Positions 15,507 through 24,006 of a stretch of DNA of 47,843 nucleotides are shown piece by piece. The notes beneath the pieces were generated by a model. That model was not told the DNA's origin. It saw nothing but the letters and a program-made list of their open reading frames with translations, and did not search any database. The position numbers were made by a program, and so were the translations under genes. Every line of letters starts with the position of its first letter. Position 1 is the stretch's first letter. The stretch covers positions 1-47,843 of the forward strand of contig CAJTSM010000022.1 in the NCBI GenBank assembly GCA_910578935.1. Direction: 5' to 3'. Source of the DNA: an uncultured Oscillibacter sp. GTDB lineage: Bacteria > Bacillota > Clostridia > Oscillospirales > Oscillospiraceae.

Positions 15507-16784
15507 TCAGGCCGGGCCGTTATTTGAACTTTTCACAGAAGGAAGCGTCGAGCCGCCGTAAGGCATCGCCAGCACCGTAGCGCCGGGACCGAGTTTCCGG
15601 GCTGCCGCATCATAGGCCTCTTGGGGCGTGTGATATGGTTCCATAAAAAGCTGCCTTACCAGGGCGTCTTCTAGATCCGAAACCAGGAAAATCGAGGCGT
15701 TCTCCAGCACCATGGCAATCGCCGCAGCCTTGTGTCCGCCCAGCCGAAACTCTCTTTGAATGCGTTCGATTAGAGAATGGGCCGTTGGCGCAGAGGTCAT
15801 CCACTCCGAAAAAACCGTCTCTCCCAGTCCTTCCTTGCAAGAGCCCATCAGTACCACCACGCCGCCGGGCTTCACCGCGTGCCCGGCATTGTCCAGAGCC
15901 TTTTGCGTCTGGTAGAGGTTCAGGTCCTTGGGAGCGCCTCCCTGAGACACCAGGACGATATCCGCCTTTTGGGCAATGGGCTTGCGGTACAGGGTATCTA
16001 AGAACGCACAGCCGTCCCTGTGCGCCTTGATCATATCCCCCGCCGCGGCGTAAAGGATCTCCTTATGGGCGTCCAGCACCACATTGAGAATAAAGTCCAC
16101 CCCTACCATCGCAGCCGCTTCTTCCAAATCCTCCCGCACCGGATTGCCCTCCAGCCTGCCGGCGCATGCTTCCGGACAGACCATACGGCTGTGGTTGGCC
16201 TGGATTGCCCCGCGGGTGGATACGCCGGGCATGATCGCCTTGGCTCCGCCGGAATACCCGGCAAAATAGTGATATTCAATGTTGCCCAGGCAGATGCGCC
16301 GGTCCGCTTCCGCCACACGGCGGTCAATATCCACCGGTGTGCCCCTTTTTGTAGTCCCCAGATGTACGCAGTCCGCCGGGTTGGAATCGACACAGCGGAT
16401 TTCCCGCCAGGCCCGCTCTCCCGCCAGCCGCCGCTTTTCCTCATCGGTTTGGGCCCGGTGGCTGCCCAGGGCAAACACCAGCGTAATGTCTTCCGGGGAA
16501 ACCCCCGCAGCGTATAACTCCTCCAGCAATGCCGGCATAACCTCCCAGGTAGGCATGGGACGGGTGATGTCGCTGGTGACAACGGCTATTTTCTCCCCAG
16601 GCCGGATGATCTCCCCCAGGCAGGGAGTGCCGATGGGGTTTTTCAAAGCAAAGCGTATGGCGTCTGCCCCGGTGTGTGCAGACCGGACCTTGTTGGGTTC
16701 CAGAACGTCCAAAAGATTTCCGGACGGCACTTGTATCGTTTCTGTACGGGCGCCGATTTTAAAGGCCAGCGTTTTTTTATCCAT
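15507..16784 (-). CDS. LarA-like nickel-pincer racemase homologue (DUF2088)
   Basis: This belongs to the lactate racemase (LarA) superfamily, whose members use a nickel-pincer nucleotide to racemise or epimerise 2-hydroxy acids. The key residues of Lactiplantibacillus LarA are all present at almost identical spacing: D72 and R75 in TSDITRP, H109 in GSHR, H172 in EYHYFAGYSGG, K182 in GGAKAIMPG, and H198. The protein has 425 residues (family about 425). The start ATG 16784 follows TGGAG. No larB, larC or larE maturation gene is in the window, so the cofactor must be made elsewhere. The substrate is unknown; D/L-lactate or another 2-hydroxy acid linked to the neighbouring acid pathways is possible. 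Confidence 0.85.
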   Translation of the reverse strand: MDKKTLAFKIGARTETIQVPSGNLLDVLEPNKVRSAHTGADAIRFALKNPIGTPCLGEIIRPGEKIAVVTSDITRPMPTWEVMPALLEELYAAGVSPEDITLVFALGSHRAQTDEEKRRLAGERAWREIRCVDSNPADCVHLGTTKRGTPVDIDRRVAEADRRICLGNIEYHYFAGYSGGAKAIMPGVSTRGAIQANHSRMVCPEACAGRLEGNPVREDLEEAAAMVGVDFILNVVLDAHKEILYAAAGDMIKAHRDGCAFLDTLYRKPIAQKADIVLVSQGGAPKDLNLYQTQKALDNAGHAVKPGGVVVLMGSCKEGLGETVFSEWMTSAPTAHSLIERIQREFRLGGHKAAAIAMVLENASIFLVSDLEDALVRQLFMEPYHTPQEAYDAAARKLGPGATVLAMPYGGSTLPSVKSSNNGPA

Positions 16785-16890
16785 TGCGGTTGCTCCATTT
16801 CTTTATTTCCGCACTCAGGCGGTATACCAGAGGACATGCGGCAAAACGATTCACTCGCAGATCCGCCAGAGAGAGATTTCAAACTCCATC

Positions 16891-17047
16891 GTCTGTTTTA
16901 AAACCGGCGGGAGGCCGGAATGAGGCGGATTTTTCTGACGGGCAAGGCGATTTGGCGCAGGAGCCCTGACGGATTTCAAGTCAACTCAACGCCGTCCTGG
17001 CAGGAAAAGGCACTCTGGGACGGCGTTTTGACGGTTTTAAAACAGAC
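16891..17047 (-). mobile_element. MITE-like element with 16-bp terminal inverted repeats
   Basis: The element is bounded by perfect 16-bp inverted repeats GTCTGTTTTAAAACCG (16891-16906) and CGGTTTTAAAACAGAC (17032-17047) and is 157 bp long with no coding capacity. Its centre (16940-16980), read on the minus strand, matches 40895-40935 of the element at 40823-40989 over 41 bases with about five differences. The two are therefore relatives with different ends. No clear target-site duplication is visible. Confidence 0.75.
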
Positions 17048-17053
17048 TCCAGA

Positions 17054-17090
17054 GCTCCGGCAATTCATACTGCCGGAGCCTTTCTCTTTG
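17054..17090 (+). terminator. Hairpin with T-rich tail beside the MITE
   Basis: GCTCCGGCA (17054-17062) pairs with TGCCGGAGC (17071-17079), followed by CTTTCTCTTTG. It lies between the regulator stop (minus strand) and the MITE. The T-rich side is on the plus strand, so its value to the regulator gene is doubtful. Confidence 0.4.
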
Positions 17091-17160
17091 TCCGCGGAAC
17101 ACACGCCTATGTTCCGCCAGAGACAGCGATTCATTTCAAAAGCCCCACAGCGCTCACTGT

Positions 17161-19023
17161 TTATTCCGTTGTCTCCCGCAAGACCCGCCACAGGGATGAA
17201 CGGCTTATGCCGAGTCTTTTGGCAATCATCTCGTTGTTGTACTGTAGATAATATTTAATGTCCCCCACGGCGGCCCGCAGCGCTTCAAGCTTCGGCTTCC
17301 CGTCCGAGAGACAAGGATGCTTTCGCACAAGCTCCTGGTACAGCTGGTCTTCCCCTATGGCCTGGATCAGCATGCTTTGCACCGTGTACGGCGTAATCTT
17401 TGCTCCGTCATTCAGCGTCATGGCAAACCGGCCGGCTACGGCTTCCAGCTCCGAAGTGCTCCCGGGCCAGCTGTATAGCTTGAGGACATCCACAGCCTTT
17501 TTATATTCTGAAATGTGAAAATCCCGTTCGTACAGATTGGACAGCGCATTGTAAAAAAGGACCGGCAGGTCCTCTCCGCGCTCGCTCAAAAACGGAAGGT
17601 CAATCCGCAGTGTGCATAGGCGCTGCAACAGGTCGCGGCGAATCTTTCCCTCTGCTAGAGGCTGATCAAAGATGGAAATGAACCGGACATTTACCTTAAC
17701 GGGCTGATACCCTCCGGTGGGAATGATCTGATTGTGGGCCAGGACATCCAGCAGGATATCCTGCACCGCCGGGCAGGCATCCTGTACGTTTTTCAAAACC
17801 AGCGTTCCGTTGTTCGCCAGTTCAATCAGGCCGGTGTGGGGAGCACAGATATCGCTGCTGCCCAAGAGATGCCGCCCCGCGTCACTGGCAGATATCTGCG
17901 GAAGATTCACCATAATCAGCGGCTGCTGGGCACGCGGGCCGCCTGTATGGATACATTCTGCGAAAATCTGCCGGTGTGCGCTGACGTCTCCCACAAGTCC
18001 AAGGGGAAGGGGAGAGGAGGCATATTTTTTCCCCAGGGACACCGCACGCTGCATGCTGTCTGAAACCGCTACCAACTCTCTCCACTTTCCGGCGCCGGAG
18101 GCGGTTCCCGGCACAGTCTTCCCCGCAAGCCTGGTATTGTCCACGCGCAGGCTGGTAATCACGCCGATATCTTGTCCTCTCGCCACAAGGCGGTTTTGCT
18201 GGCACCGGAACCGAACGCCGTTAAGGATTTTATAGGTTTCAAGATTTTGCAGCCCTTTTTCCAAAAAAACAGCGGGGGATAGGTTCGCGGCAATATCGGA
18301 GAGGAGGCGTCCCCTGGCAAAATTAGCGGATACATTCAGGTGGTTTCTGGCAAGCTGATTGATCGAAGTAATCCGGCCTTCTTCATTTGTGACAATAATA
18401 CCGATCGGCAAATTCCCAATCAGCGCCTGGCTGATGGCCCGATACCGCTGCTCCTTCCGCAGCTCCACCGCCAAATGCCGGGCCTTGACAAAGGAGCGCC
18501 TGACCGTTTCCTTCCCCGCATAGACAAGTACGCTTTTTTTGTGATGTTCCGCGGCGTAGCTGCACGCCTGAGACGCGCCGACAATGACATCGTAAGCAGA
18601 GTCGCGGATCAGATCAAATAGTTCGGCCGTCTCCTCATAAGGCAGAATCTCCGCCGGAATGCCGGACAGCTCCACCAGCAGGTTTAAATCCGGTTCCCTG
18701 GAAAACCGGTGCCAGGCAATCGCGATCCGGCTGCCAAGGCTTCCGGCTTTTTTCAGAGCGGTCAAATAGTCCACATCCCGGACAAAAACTTCCTGTAAAT
18801 GCGCTTGAGAGTGCCTGGAAATCATCGCCGCATTGGCACTTCCGGCAATAAATACTTCAAACCCTTTGGTCGTCATTTGACTTACCAGTTCTGTCGCATG
18901 ATCCGACAGGCAGTCTACTACCTCGATTTCACAGTCGTCGAAAGAAAGCTCCTGTACCACCTGCTGCGCCAGAACGGTCAGCTGTCCATACCCAAGAAAG
19001 CAGAGCTTATACGGTAACGCCAT
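17161..19023 (-). CDS. PrpR-like regulator with a degenerate AAA+ domain
   Basis: The layout follows NtrC-class PrpR proteins: an N-terminal PrpR_N sensor domain (about residues 5-180, with DVIVGASQACSYAAEHH), a PAS-like domain (about 195-290, NLPIGIIVTNEEGRITSINQ), an AAA+-derived domain (about 310-540) and a C-terminal Fis-type HTH (AKRLGISRSSLWRVLRE). The AAA+ part has lost its engine. The Walker A position reads GDVSAHRQ instead of GESGTGKE, no GAFTGA loop exists, and Walker B reads GTLVLKNV without acidic residues. It therefore probably cannot hydrolyse ATP or engage sigma-54. ATG 19023 follows GGGAGA. It is divergent from the CoA-transferase/lyase operon, which it likely controls in response to a dicarboxylate or its product. 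Confidence 0.85.
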   Translation of the reverse strand: MALPYKLCFLGYGQLTVLAQQVVQELSFDDCEIEVVDCLSDHATELVSQMTTKGFEVFIAGSANAAMISRHSQAHLQEVFVRDVDYLTALKKAGSLGSRIAIAWHRFSREPDLNLLVELSGIPAEILPYEETAELFDLIRDSAYDVIVGASQACSYAAEHHKKSVLVYAGKETVRRSFVKARHLAVELRKEQRYRAISQALIGNLPIGIIVTNEEGRITSINQLARNHLNVSANFARGRLLSDIAANLSPAVFLEKGLQNLETYKILNGVRFRCQQNRLVARGQDIGVITSLRVDNTRLAGKTVPGTASGAGKWRELVAVSDSMQRAVSLGKKYASSPLPLGLVGDVSAHRQIFAECIHTGGPRAQQPLIMVNLPQISASDAGRHLLGSSDICAPHTGLIELANNGTLVLKNVQDACPAVQDILLDVLAHNQIIPTGGYQPVKVNVRFISIFDQPLAEGKIRRDLLQRLCTLRIDLPFLSERGEDLPVLFYNALSNLYERDFHISEYKKAVDVLKLYSWPGSTSELEAVAGRFAMTLNDGAKITPYTVQSMLIQAIGEDQLYQELVRKHPCLSDGKPKLEALRAAVGDIKYYLQYNNEMIAKRLGISRSSLWRVLRETTE

Positions 19024-19219
19024 GCCAGGTCTCCCTTCCATAATGCGAATTCCCTGAAATCCATCTATATCATCATATTTAGTTTATCATATACAAAAAG
19101 CGGCCTTTCTTCCATAGTCATAAAATTTCCGTAAAAATTGAGCTGAAATGTCGCAAGCCGGCAAATGCTTCCGCCATATGAAACACCTGAATACAAATAT
19201 CCCGCTATTTTTTTGACTA

Positions 19220-19248
19220 TTGAAACAATTTTTCCTTGGTTCTACAAT
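19220..19248 (+). promoter_or_regulatory. Promoter of the citramalate-type operon
   Basis: TTGAAA (19220-19225), a 17-bp spacer, and TACAAT (19243-19248) lie about 60 bp before the first gene start. This is a good housekeeping-type promoter. No -24/-12 element was seen in the gap, which agrees with a regulator that no longer works through sigma-54. Confidence 0.6.
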
Positions 19249-19306
19249 TTTAATTGCACATATTGCACAGGAGAAAGCCCAATATCGGAAAAGGGGGAAT
19301 GTTTCT

Positions 19307-20500
19307 ATGGGCATGGGATTGTTGGACGGTGTGGTGGTCCTGGACTTAACAAGAGTTCTGGCCGGACCCTATTGCGGAGCGCTGATGGCGGATATGGGGG
19401 CCACAGTCTACAAGATCGAGCAGCCAGGACGCGGCGATGACAGCCGCTCCATGGGACCTTTTCAAAATGGTGAAAGTGTGTATTACATCAACTGCAACCG
19501 CGGCAAGCTGGGCTGTACGCTGAACCTGAAGGCGCCGGAGGGCAAAAAGCTTTTTCTGGAGCTGGTGAAAAAAGCGGATATCCTGCTGGAGAGCTACCGG
19601 CCCGGAACCATGGAAAAACTGGGCCTGGGGTATGAGACGCTGAAAGAGGCAAATCCGGGCCTGATTTACGGTTCCATTTCGGGTTACGGCCATACCGGCC
19701 CTTACAGCAAACGGGCAGGCTACGATATTATCGGGCAGGCGGCAGGCGGGCTGATGAGCACCACCGGCTGGCCCGGCGGTTCTCCCACCAGAACGGGAAC
19801 TCCCATGGGGGATGTTCTCGGCGGACTGAGTCTGGCAATCGGCGTACTGGCGGCACTGAACAACAAGCATGCCACTGGAGAAGGGGAAAAGGTAGACATT
19901 TCCCTGGTGGATTCCGTGGTGTCGGCTATGATGAACATTAACATGATCTACTTTGCCGAAGGACGCATCCCCCAGCGGATTGGCAACCGCTACGAATCCA
20001 CCTATCCCTATGATTCCTTCAAAACCAAGGACGGCGATGTAATCATCGGCGCCGGCAATGACAAGCTGTACCGGCTGCTGTGCCAGGAGATGGGCCGGGA
20101 AGACCTGTTGGAGGACCCCCGCTTCCGTACCGTGTCGGACCGGGTGGCCAACCATGAGGCCATGAAGGAATACGTTGAAGCGTGGACCCTGGAGCAGACG
20201 GTGGACGAGGTGGCGGACCGCCTGAACAAAATCGGCGTTCCCTCCTCTCCCATCAACACCATTGACCGGGTGGCCCGGGACCCTCAGATCGCCGGTGCGA
20301 GAAAGATGTTCGTGGATGTGGAGCACCCTGTTGCGGGAAAGGTCACCGTGACCAACAACCAGCTGAAATTCACGCATCGTGAGGCTGCGCCCCAGGCCAG
20401 CGCGCCTCTTCTGGGCCAGCATAACGAAGACGTCTACTGCGGTCTGCTGAAACTGGACAAGGCGGAGCTGGACCGTCTGAAGGCCGAAGGCACAATTTGA
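19307..20500 (+). CDS. Family III CoA-transferase (CaiB/Frc type)
   Basis: Family III enzymes transfer CoA between carboxylic acids through an aspartyl-CoA mixed anhydride. The product has 397 residues, begins GLLDGVVVLDLTRVLAGPYC, and has the catalytic aspartate at D169 (GTPMGDVLGG), exactly the family position. ATG 19307 is selected over the longer frame because GGGGG lies 9 bases upstream. It is first in an operon with an HMG-CoA-lyase-like enzyme, a dicarboxylate carrier and an aconitase-type dehydratase. Succinyl-CoA (or acetyl-CoA):citramalate CoA-transferase is the best reading of that context. The substrate cannot be read from this sequence alone. Confidence 0.88.
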   Translation: MGMGLLDGVVVLDLTRVLAGPYCGALMADMGATVYKIEQPGRGDDSRSMGPFQNGESVYYINCNRGKLGCTLNLKAPEGKKLFLELVKKADILLESYRPGTMEKLGLGYETLKEANPGLIYGSISGYGHTGPYSKRAGYDIIGQAAGGLMSTTGWPGGSPTRTGTPMGDVLGGLSLAIGVLAALNNKHATGEGEKVDISLVDSVVSAMMNINMIYFAEGRIPQRIGNRYESTYPYDSFKTKDGDVIIGAGNDKLYRLLCQEMGREDLLEDPRFRTVSDRVANHEAMKEYVEAWTLEQTVDEVADRLNKIGVPSSPINTIDRVARDPQIAGARKMFVDVEHPVAGKVTVTNNQLKFTHREAAPQASAPLLGQHNEDVYCGLLKLDKAELDRLKAEGTI

Positions 20501-20507
20501 GGGGTAT

Positions 20508-21434
20508 ATGATGAATCGACAAGTGGAAATTATTGAAGTCGGACCGCGGGACGGATTCCAGAATCTCAAGGAATACATTCCGGCGGCAGAGAAGATTCGG
20601 ATCATTGAAGAGCTGATCGGCGCAGGCGTCCGGCACATGCAAATCACCAGTTTTGTAAGCCCCGCCGCCATTCCGCAGCTGCGGGATGGGAGGGAGGTGG
20701 CTGCCGCGGTGCTGGAAAAGCACCCGGACCTGGACCTGTTCGCGCTGGTCCCCAACTTCCGCGGCGCGCAGAATGCCTGGGAAACAGGACTGCGCAAAGT
20801 AACCAATGTAATTTCGCTCAGCTCCGCTCACAATATGGCCAACATCCGCAGAACTCACGACCAGAGCTTTGCGGAGCTGGAGAAGATCACCGCCGCACTG
20901 CCGGAGCTGAATGCGTGCCTGGATATCGCCACGGCCTTTGGCTGTCCCTTCCAGGGAAAACAGCGGGAGGTGGAACCGCTCCTGGCCTTTGAAAGGCGGG
21001 CATATGATCTGGGTGTTCGGACCTTCAATCTCTGCGATACGGTCGGCATGGCGGACCCCCGGCAGGTGCGGGAGTTTATCACTGCCACCCGGGAGACATT
21101 CCCAGACGTGCGGATCGAAATTCACATTCACGACACCAGGGGCCTTGGCGTTGCCTGTACGCTGGCAGGCATTGAGGCCGGCGCAGACGGCGTACAGTCC
21201 ACTCTGGGCGGTTTGGGCGGCTGTCCTTTCGCCCCCGGTGCGTCGGGCAATACCTCCACGGAGGACCTTGTGTTTATGCTTGAGGAAATGGGCTATGACA
21301 CCGGCATTGACTTCCGGAAAATTCTCTCGGCGGCAAAACGGGAATTTAAATGCATTGATGGAAATTACTCCGGCGCGAATATCCGCGTGGCAAATACCAT
21401 AGACGAGCTTGCGGAAGCGCCCTGCATTCATTAA
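20508..21434 (+). CDS. HMG-CoA lyase family enzyme, candidate citramalyl-CoA lyase
   Basis: This is a TIM-barrel, metal-dependent acyl-CoA lyase of the HMG-CoA lyase family (308 residues). It shows EVGPRDGFQN with the catalytic Arg/Asp pair (R14, D15), the metal-binding HIHDT, and the C-terminal signature GGLGGCPFAPGASGNTSTED including the flexible-loop cysteine. HMG-CoA lyase and (R)-citramalyl-CoA lyase belong to this family. No leucine degradation genes accompany it, whereas a family III CoA-transferase and an aconitase-type hydratase do. Cleavage of citramalyl-CoA to acetyl-CoA and pyruvate is therefore favoured by context. The gene starts 7 bp after the CoA-transferase stop. Confidence 0.85.
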   Translation: MMNRQVEIIEVGPRDGFQNLKEYIPAAEKIRIIEELIGAGVRHMQITSFVSPAAIPQLRDGREVAAAVLEKHPDLDLFALVPNFRGAQNAWETGLRKVTNVISLSSAHNMANIRRTHDQSFAELEKITAALPELNACLDIATAFGCPFQGKQREVEPLLAFERRAYDLGVRTFNLCDTVGMADPRQVREFITATRETFPDVRIEIHIHDTRGLGVACTLAGIEAGADGVQSTLGGLGGCPFAPGASGNTSTEDLVFMLEEMGYDTGIDFRKILSAAKREFKCIDGNYSGANIRVANTIDELAEAPCIH

Positions 21435-21445
21435 AGGAGGCTGTT

Positions 21446-22708
21446 ATGAATTTTGCAGTTATTTCGTTGCTCGTCTTGGTCTGTATCCTGGTCACCGGCT
21501 ATAAGTCCAAGATCAATACCGGCCTTTTGAGCATCGCCTGCGCAATGATCCTGGGCCATCTCATCGGCATGAAGGACAAGCAGATCATTGCCGGCTTCGC
21601 TACAACGCTGTTTGTACAGCTCACCGGCGTTATGCTGCTTTTCTCCATCGCCAGTGAAAACAACGCCCTCCAGCTGATTGCCAAGCGGGCGGTGGCCATG
21701 GCGGGAAAGCGCACCAATCTGGTGCCTCTGATTGTCTATTTCGTCGCGGTATTCATGGCGGCCATCGGCTGTGGCTGCGTGCCGGTGATGTCCTTAATGG
21801 CGGTATTCTGCGCGGCGCTGGCGGCAGAAATGCACGTTAACCCCATTTTGCTGATTCCCATGGGCCTGCTGGGCGCTCAAGGCGGAGGCACCTCTCCGCT
21901 GACCACCACCGGTATTCTGGGCGCAACGCTGGCAGCGGAAAACGGCATTACGGAAAATGTCAGTTTCGGTCTGATGATGGGTCAGTTCCTTTGCAGTACG
22001 CTTTTCGCGCTGGTGCTGTACTTTGTGCTGAAGGGCTATAAGATCAAGGCGGAAAACCCCATTAAAATGTCTGACATCCCCAAGATGACCGGCCAGCAAA
22101 AGCTCAGCTGTGCCGCGATTCTCGTGGTTGCCGTCTGTGTTCTGGCCTTCAAGCTGGATGTGGGCCTCTGCTCTTTCGTGGCCGCCGTAGTCCTTCTGCT
22201 GCTGAAAACGGCGGACCAGAAAAAGGCGATTCAGGGCGTGCCCTGGGCCACGCTGCTGCTGGTGTGCGGCATCAACGTGCTGATGAACATTGTGATTACC
22301 GCCGGCGGCATCGACCTTTTGGCGGACACTCTGGCCTCTATAATGGGCGAGAGCACCACGATTCCTCTGATCGCCATTACGGCCGGCATTATGAGCTGGT
22401 TCAGCTCCACCTCCGGCGTAGTCATGCCGACACTGATTCCCACGATCGCTCCTCTGCTCTCCAGCATGGGCGCGACTTCCATCACCGCCACCGCCATGGT
22501 CACCGCCATTACGGCGACGGCCCATACGGCCGGCGTATCTCCCATTTCCACCGGCGGCTCTATGGGGCTGGCCTCCTACTGCTCTCAGACAGGGTGCAGT
22601 GAGGAAGAAGAGCGCAAGCTCTTTGCCAGTCTCTTCGGCGTGGCGATCCTTGGCGTGGTATTCTGTTCCATCTTTGCTTTCCTGGGCGGTTTCAGCCTCT
22701 TCGCCTGA
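21446..22708 (+). CDS. MatC-like dicarboxylate carrier
   Basis: This 420-residue, highly hydrophobic secondary transporter resembles the MatC/DASS-type dicarboxylate carriers in its N-terminal SLLVLVCILVTGYKSKINTG, in GLLGAQGGGTSPLTTTGILG (first substrate/Na+ loop) and in HTAGVSPISTGGSMG near the C-terminus, which mirrors the first loop as in inverted-repeat carriers. It lies between the lyase and the hydratase genes of one operon (AAAGGAGG before ATG). It most likely imports the C4-C5 acid that the operon degrades. Confidence 0.82.
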   Translation: MNFAVISLLVLVCILVTGYKSKINTGLLSIACAMILGHLIGMKDKQIIAGFATTLFVQLTGVMLLFSIASENNALQLIAKRAVAMAGKRTNLVPLIVYFVAVFMAAIGCGCVPVMSLMAVFCAALAAEMHVNPILLIPMGLLGAQGGGTSPLTTTGILGATLAAENGITENVSFGLMMGQFLCSTLFALVLYFVLKGYKIKAENPIKMSDIPKMTGQQKLSCAAILVVAVCVLAFKLDVGLCSFVAAVVLLLLKTADQKKAIQGVPWATLLLVCGINVLMNIVITAGGIDLLADTLASIMGESTTIPLIAITAGIMSWFSSTSGVVMPTLIPTIAPLLSSMGATSITATAMVTAITATAHTAGVSPISTGGSMGLASYCSQTGCSEEEERKLFASLFGVAILGVVFCSIFAFLGGFSLFA

Positions 22709-22727
22709 CGGAATGGGAGGTAATACT

Positions 22728-24002
22728 ATGGGAATGACGATCAGTGAAAAAATCCTGGCTAAGGCGGCGGGACGGGAGACGCTTCACGCGGACGATATCG
22801 TTTGGGTCAATATTGACAAAGCCATGATGGACGATATCCTGGGGCCCCGGGTGGAAATCGCGGACAATTTGAAAAAGATGGGCGCAAAAGTCTGGGACCC
22901 GGACAAAGTGGTCATCATTTCAGACCACTATACTCCGCCGGCCAACATCAAGCAGGCCAATATCGTAAAGTTCACCCGGGAGTGGGCGGCGGAAAACGGC
23001 ATTCGCGCCTACTATGAGTTCGCAGGTCCCTGCCATCAAGTGATGATGGACAAGGGTCACGCCCTGCCCGGCACCGTTGTGGTAGCCACCGACTCCCATA
23101 CCACCACCTACGGCGCTGTGGCCTGCTTCAGCACCGGCATCGGCTCGACGGAAATGTCCGGTGTGCTGGCAACAGGGCAGACCTGGATGAAGGTCCCCCA
23201 GACAATCCACATCAACTGGAACGGCACCCTGCCCAAATTTGTTATGGCCAAGGACATCTCTCTTCGCACAATCAAGGAGCTGGGCCATGCCGGCGCCACC
23301 TATAAGGCCATGGAATACACAGGCGATACCATCCGCTCCATGATTATGGACGAGCGGATGTGCCTGACCAACATGGCGGTAGAGGCTGGAGCCAAGGCCG
23401 GCATGATCGGCTTTGACCGGATTACCGCCGGCTACCTGAAGGAGAAGTTTGGCATTACGGAAGACTTCTCGCAGTACAACTCGGATCCGGACGCGGTGTT
23501 CTGCCGGGAGCTGGACTTCCAGGCGGAGGCGTTGGTTCCGCAGGTTGCCTGCCCCCACGAAGTGGACAATGTATTTGATATCACCGATGTGGATGACGTC
23601 CAGGTAGACCAGGTATACATCGGCTCCTGCACCGGCGGACGCTATAATGACCTGAAAGCGGCGGCGGAGCTCCTGAGGGGAAAGTGTGTGGATTCCCGCA
23701 TCCGGGTACTGGTTTCCCCGGCCTCCAAGGACATTTATAATCAATGCATGCGGGACGGCATCCTGGAGACGCTGTCCGACGCCGGCTGCACAATCCTTGG
23801 CTCCACCTGCGGAGCCTGCCTGGGCGTGCATTCCGGAAACATCGGTGATCAGGAGGTCTGCGTGTCCACCACCAACCGCAATTTCCTGGGACGGATGGGC
23901 AGTAAGTCCTCCGGAGTGTACCTGACTTCTCCGCTGACTGCGGCGGCAACGGCGCTGACCGGCCGGCTCACAGATCCGAGAGAGATGATGGAAGGAGCTT
24001 GA
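22728..24002 (+). CDS. Aconitase-family dehydratase, large subunit (LeuC/homoaconitase/mesaconase type)
   Basis: This 424-residue large subunit of a two-part [4Fe-4S] hydro-lyase has the substrate and cluster motifs ATDSHTTTYGA, FSTGIGSTE, IGSCTGGRYNDL (cluster Cys) and STCGACLGVHSG (two further cluster Cys). ATG 22728 follows GGGAGG by 7 bases. Annotation pipelines would call it 3-isopropylmalate dehydratase. No leuA or leuB is nearby; instead it sits with a CoA-transferase and a lyase. Hydration of mesaconate or citraconate to citramalate is the more sensible role here (inference). The small subunit follows 4 bp later. Confidence 0.88.
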   Translation: MGMTISEKILAKAAGRETLHADDIVWVNIDKAMMDDILGPRVEIADNLKKMGAKVWDPDKVVIISDHYTPPANIKQANIVKFTREWAAENGIRAYYEFAGPCHQVMMDKGHALPGTVVVATDSHTTTYGAVACFSTGIGSTEMSGVLATGQTWMKVPQTIHINWNGTLPKFVMAKDISLRTIKELGHAGATYKAMEYTGDTIRSMIMDERMCLTNMAVEAGAKAGMIGFDRITAGYLKEKFGITEDFSQYNSDPDAVFCRELDFQAEALVPQVACPHEVDNVFDITDVDDVQVDQVYIGSCTGGRYNDLKAAAELLRGKCVDSRIRVLVSPASKDIYNQCMRDGILETLSDAGCTILGSTCGACLGVHSGNIGDQEVCVSTTNRNFLGRMGSKSSGVYLTSPLTAAATALTGRLTDPREMMEGA

Positions 24003-24006
24003 GTAT

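Noticed and set aside
17161..19023. Calling the regulator a sigma-54 activator from its domain order
   Set aside because: Walker A, Walker B acidic residues and GAFTGA are all missing, and no -24/-12 promoter was found nearby.
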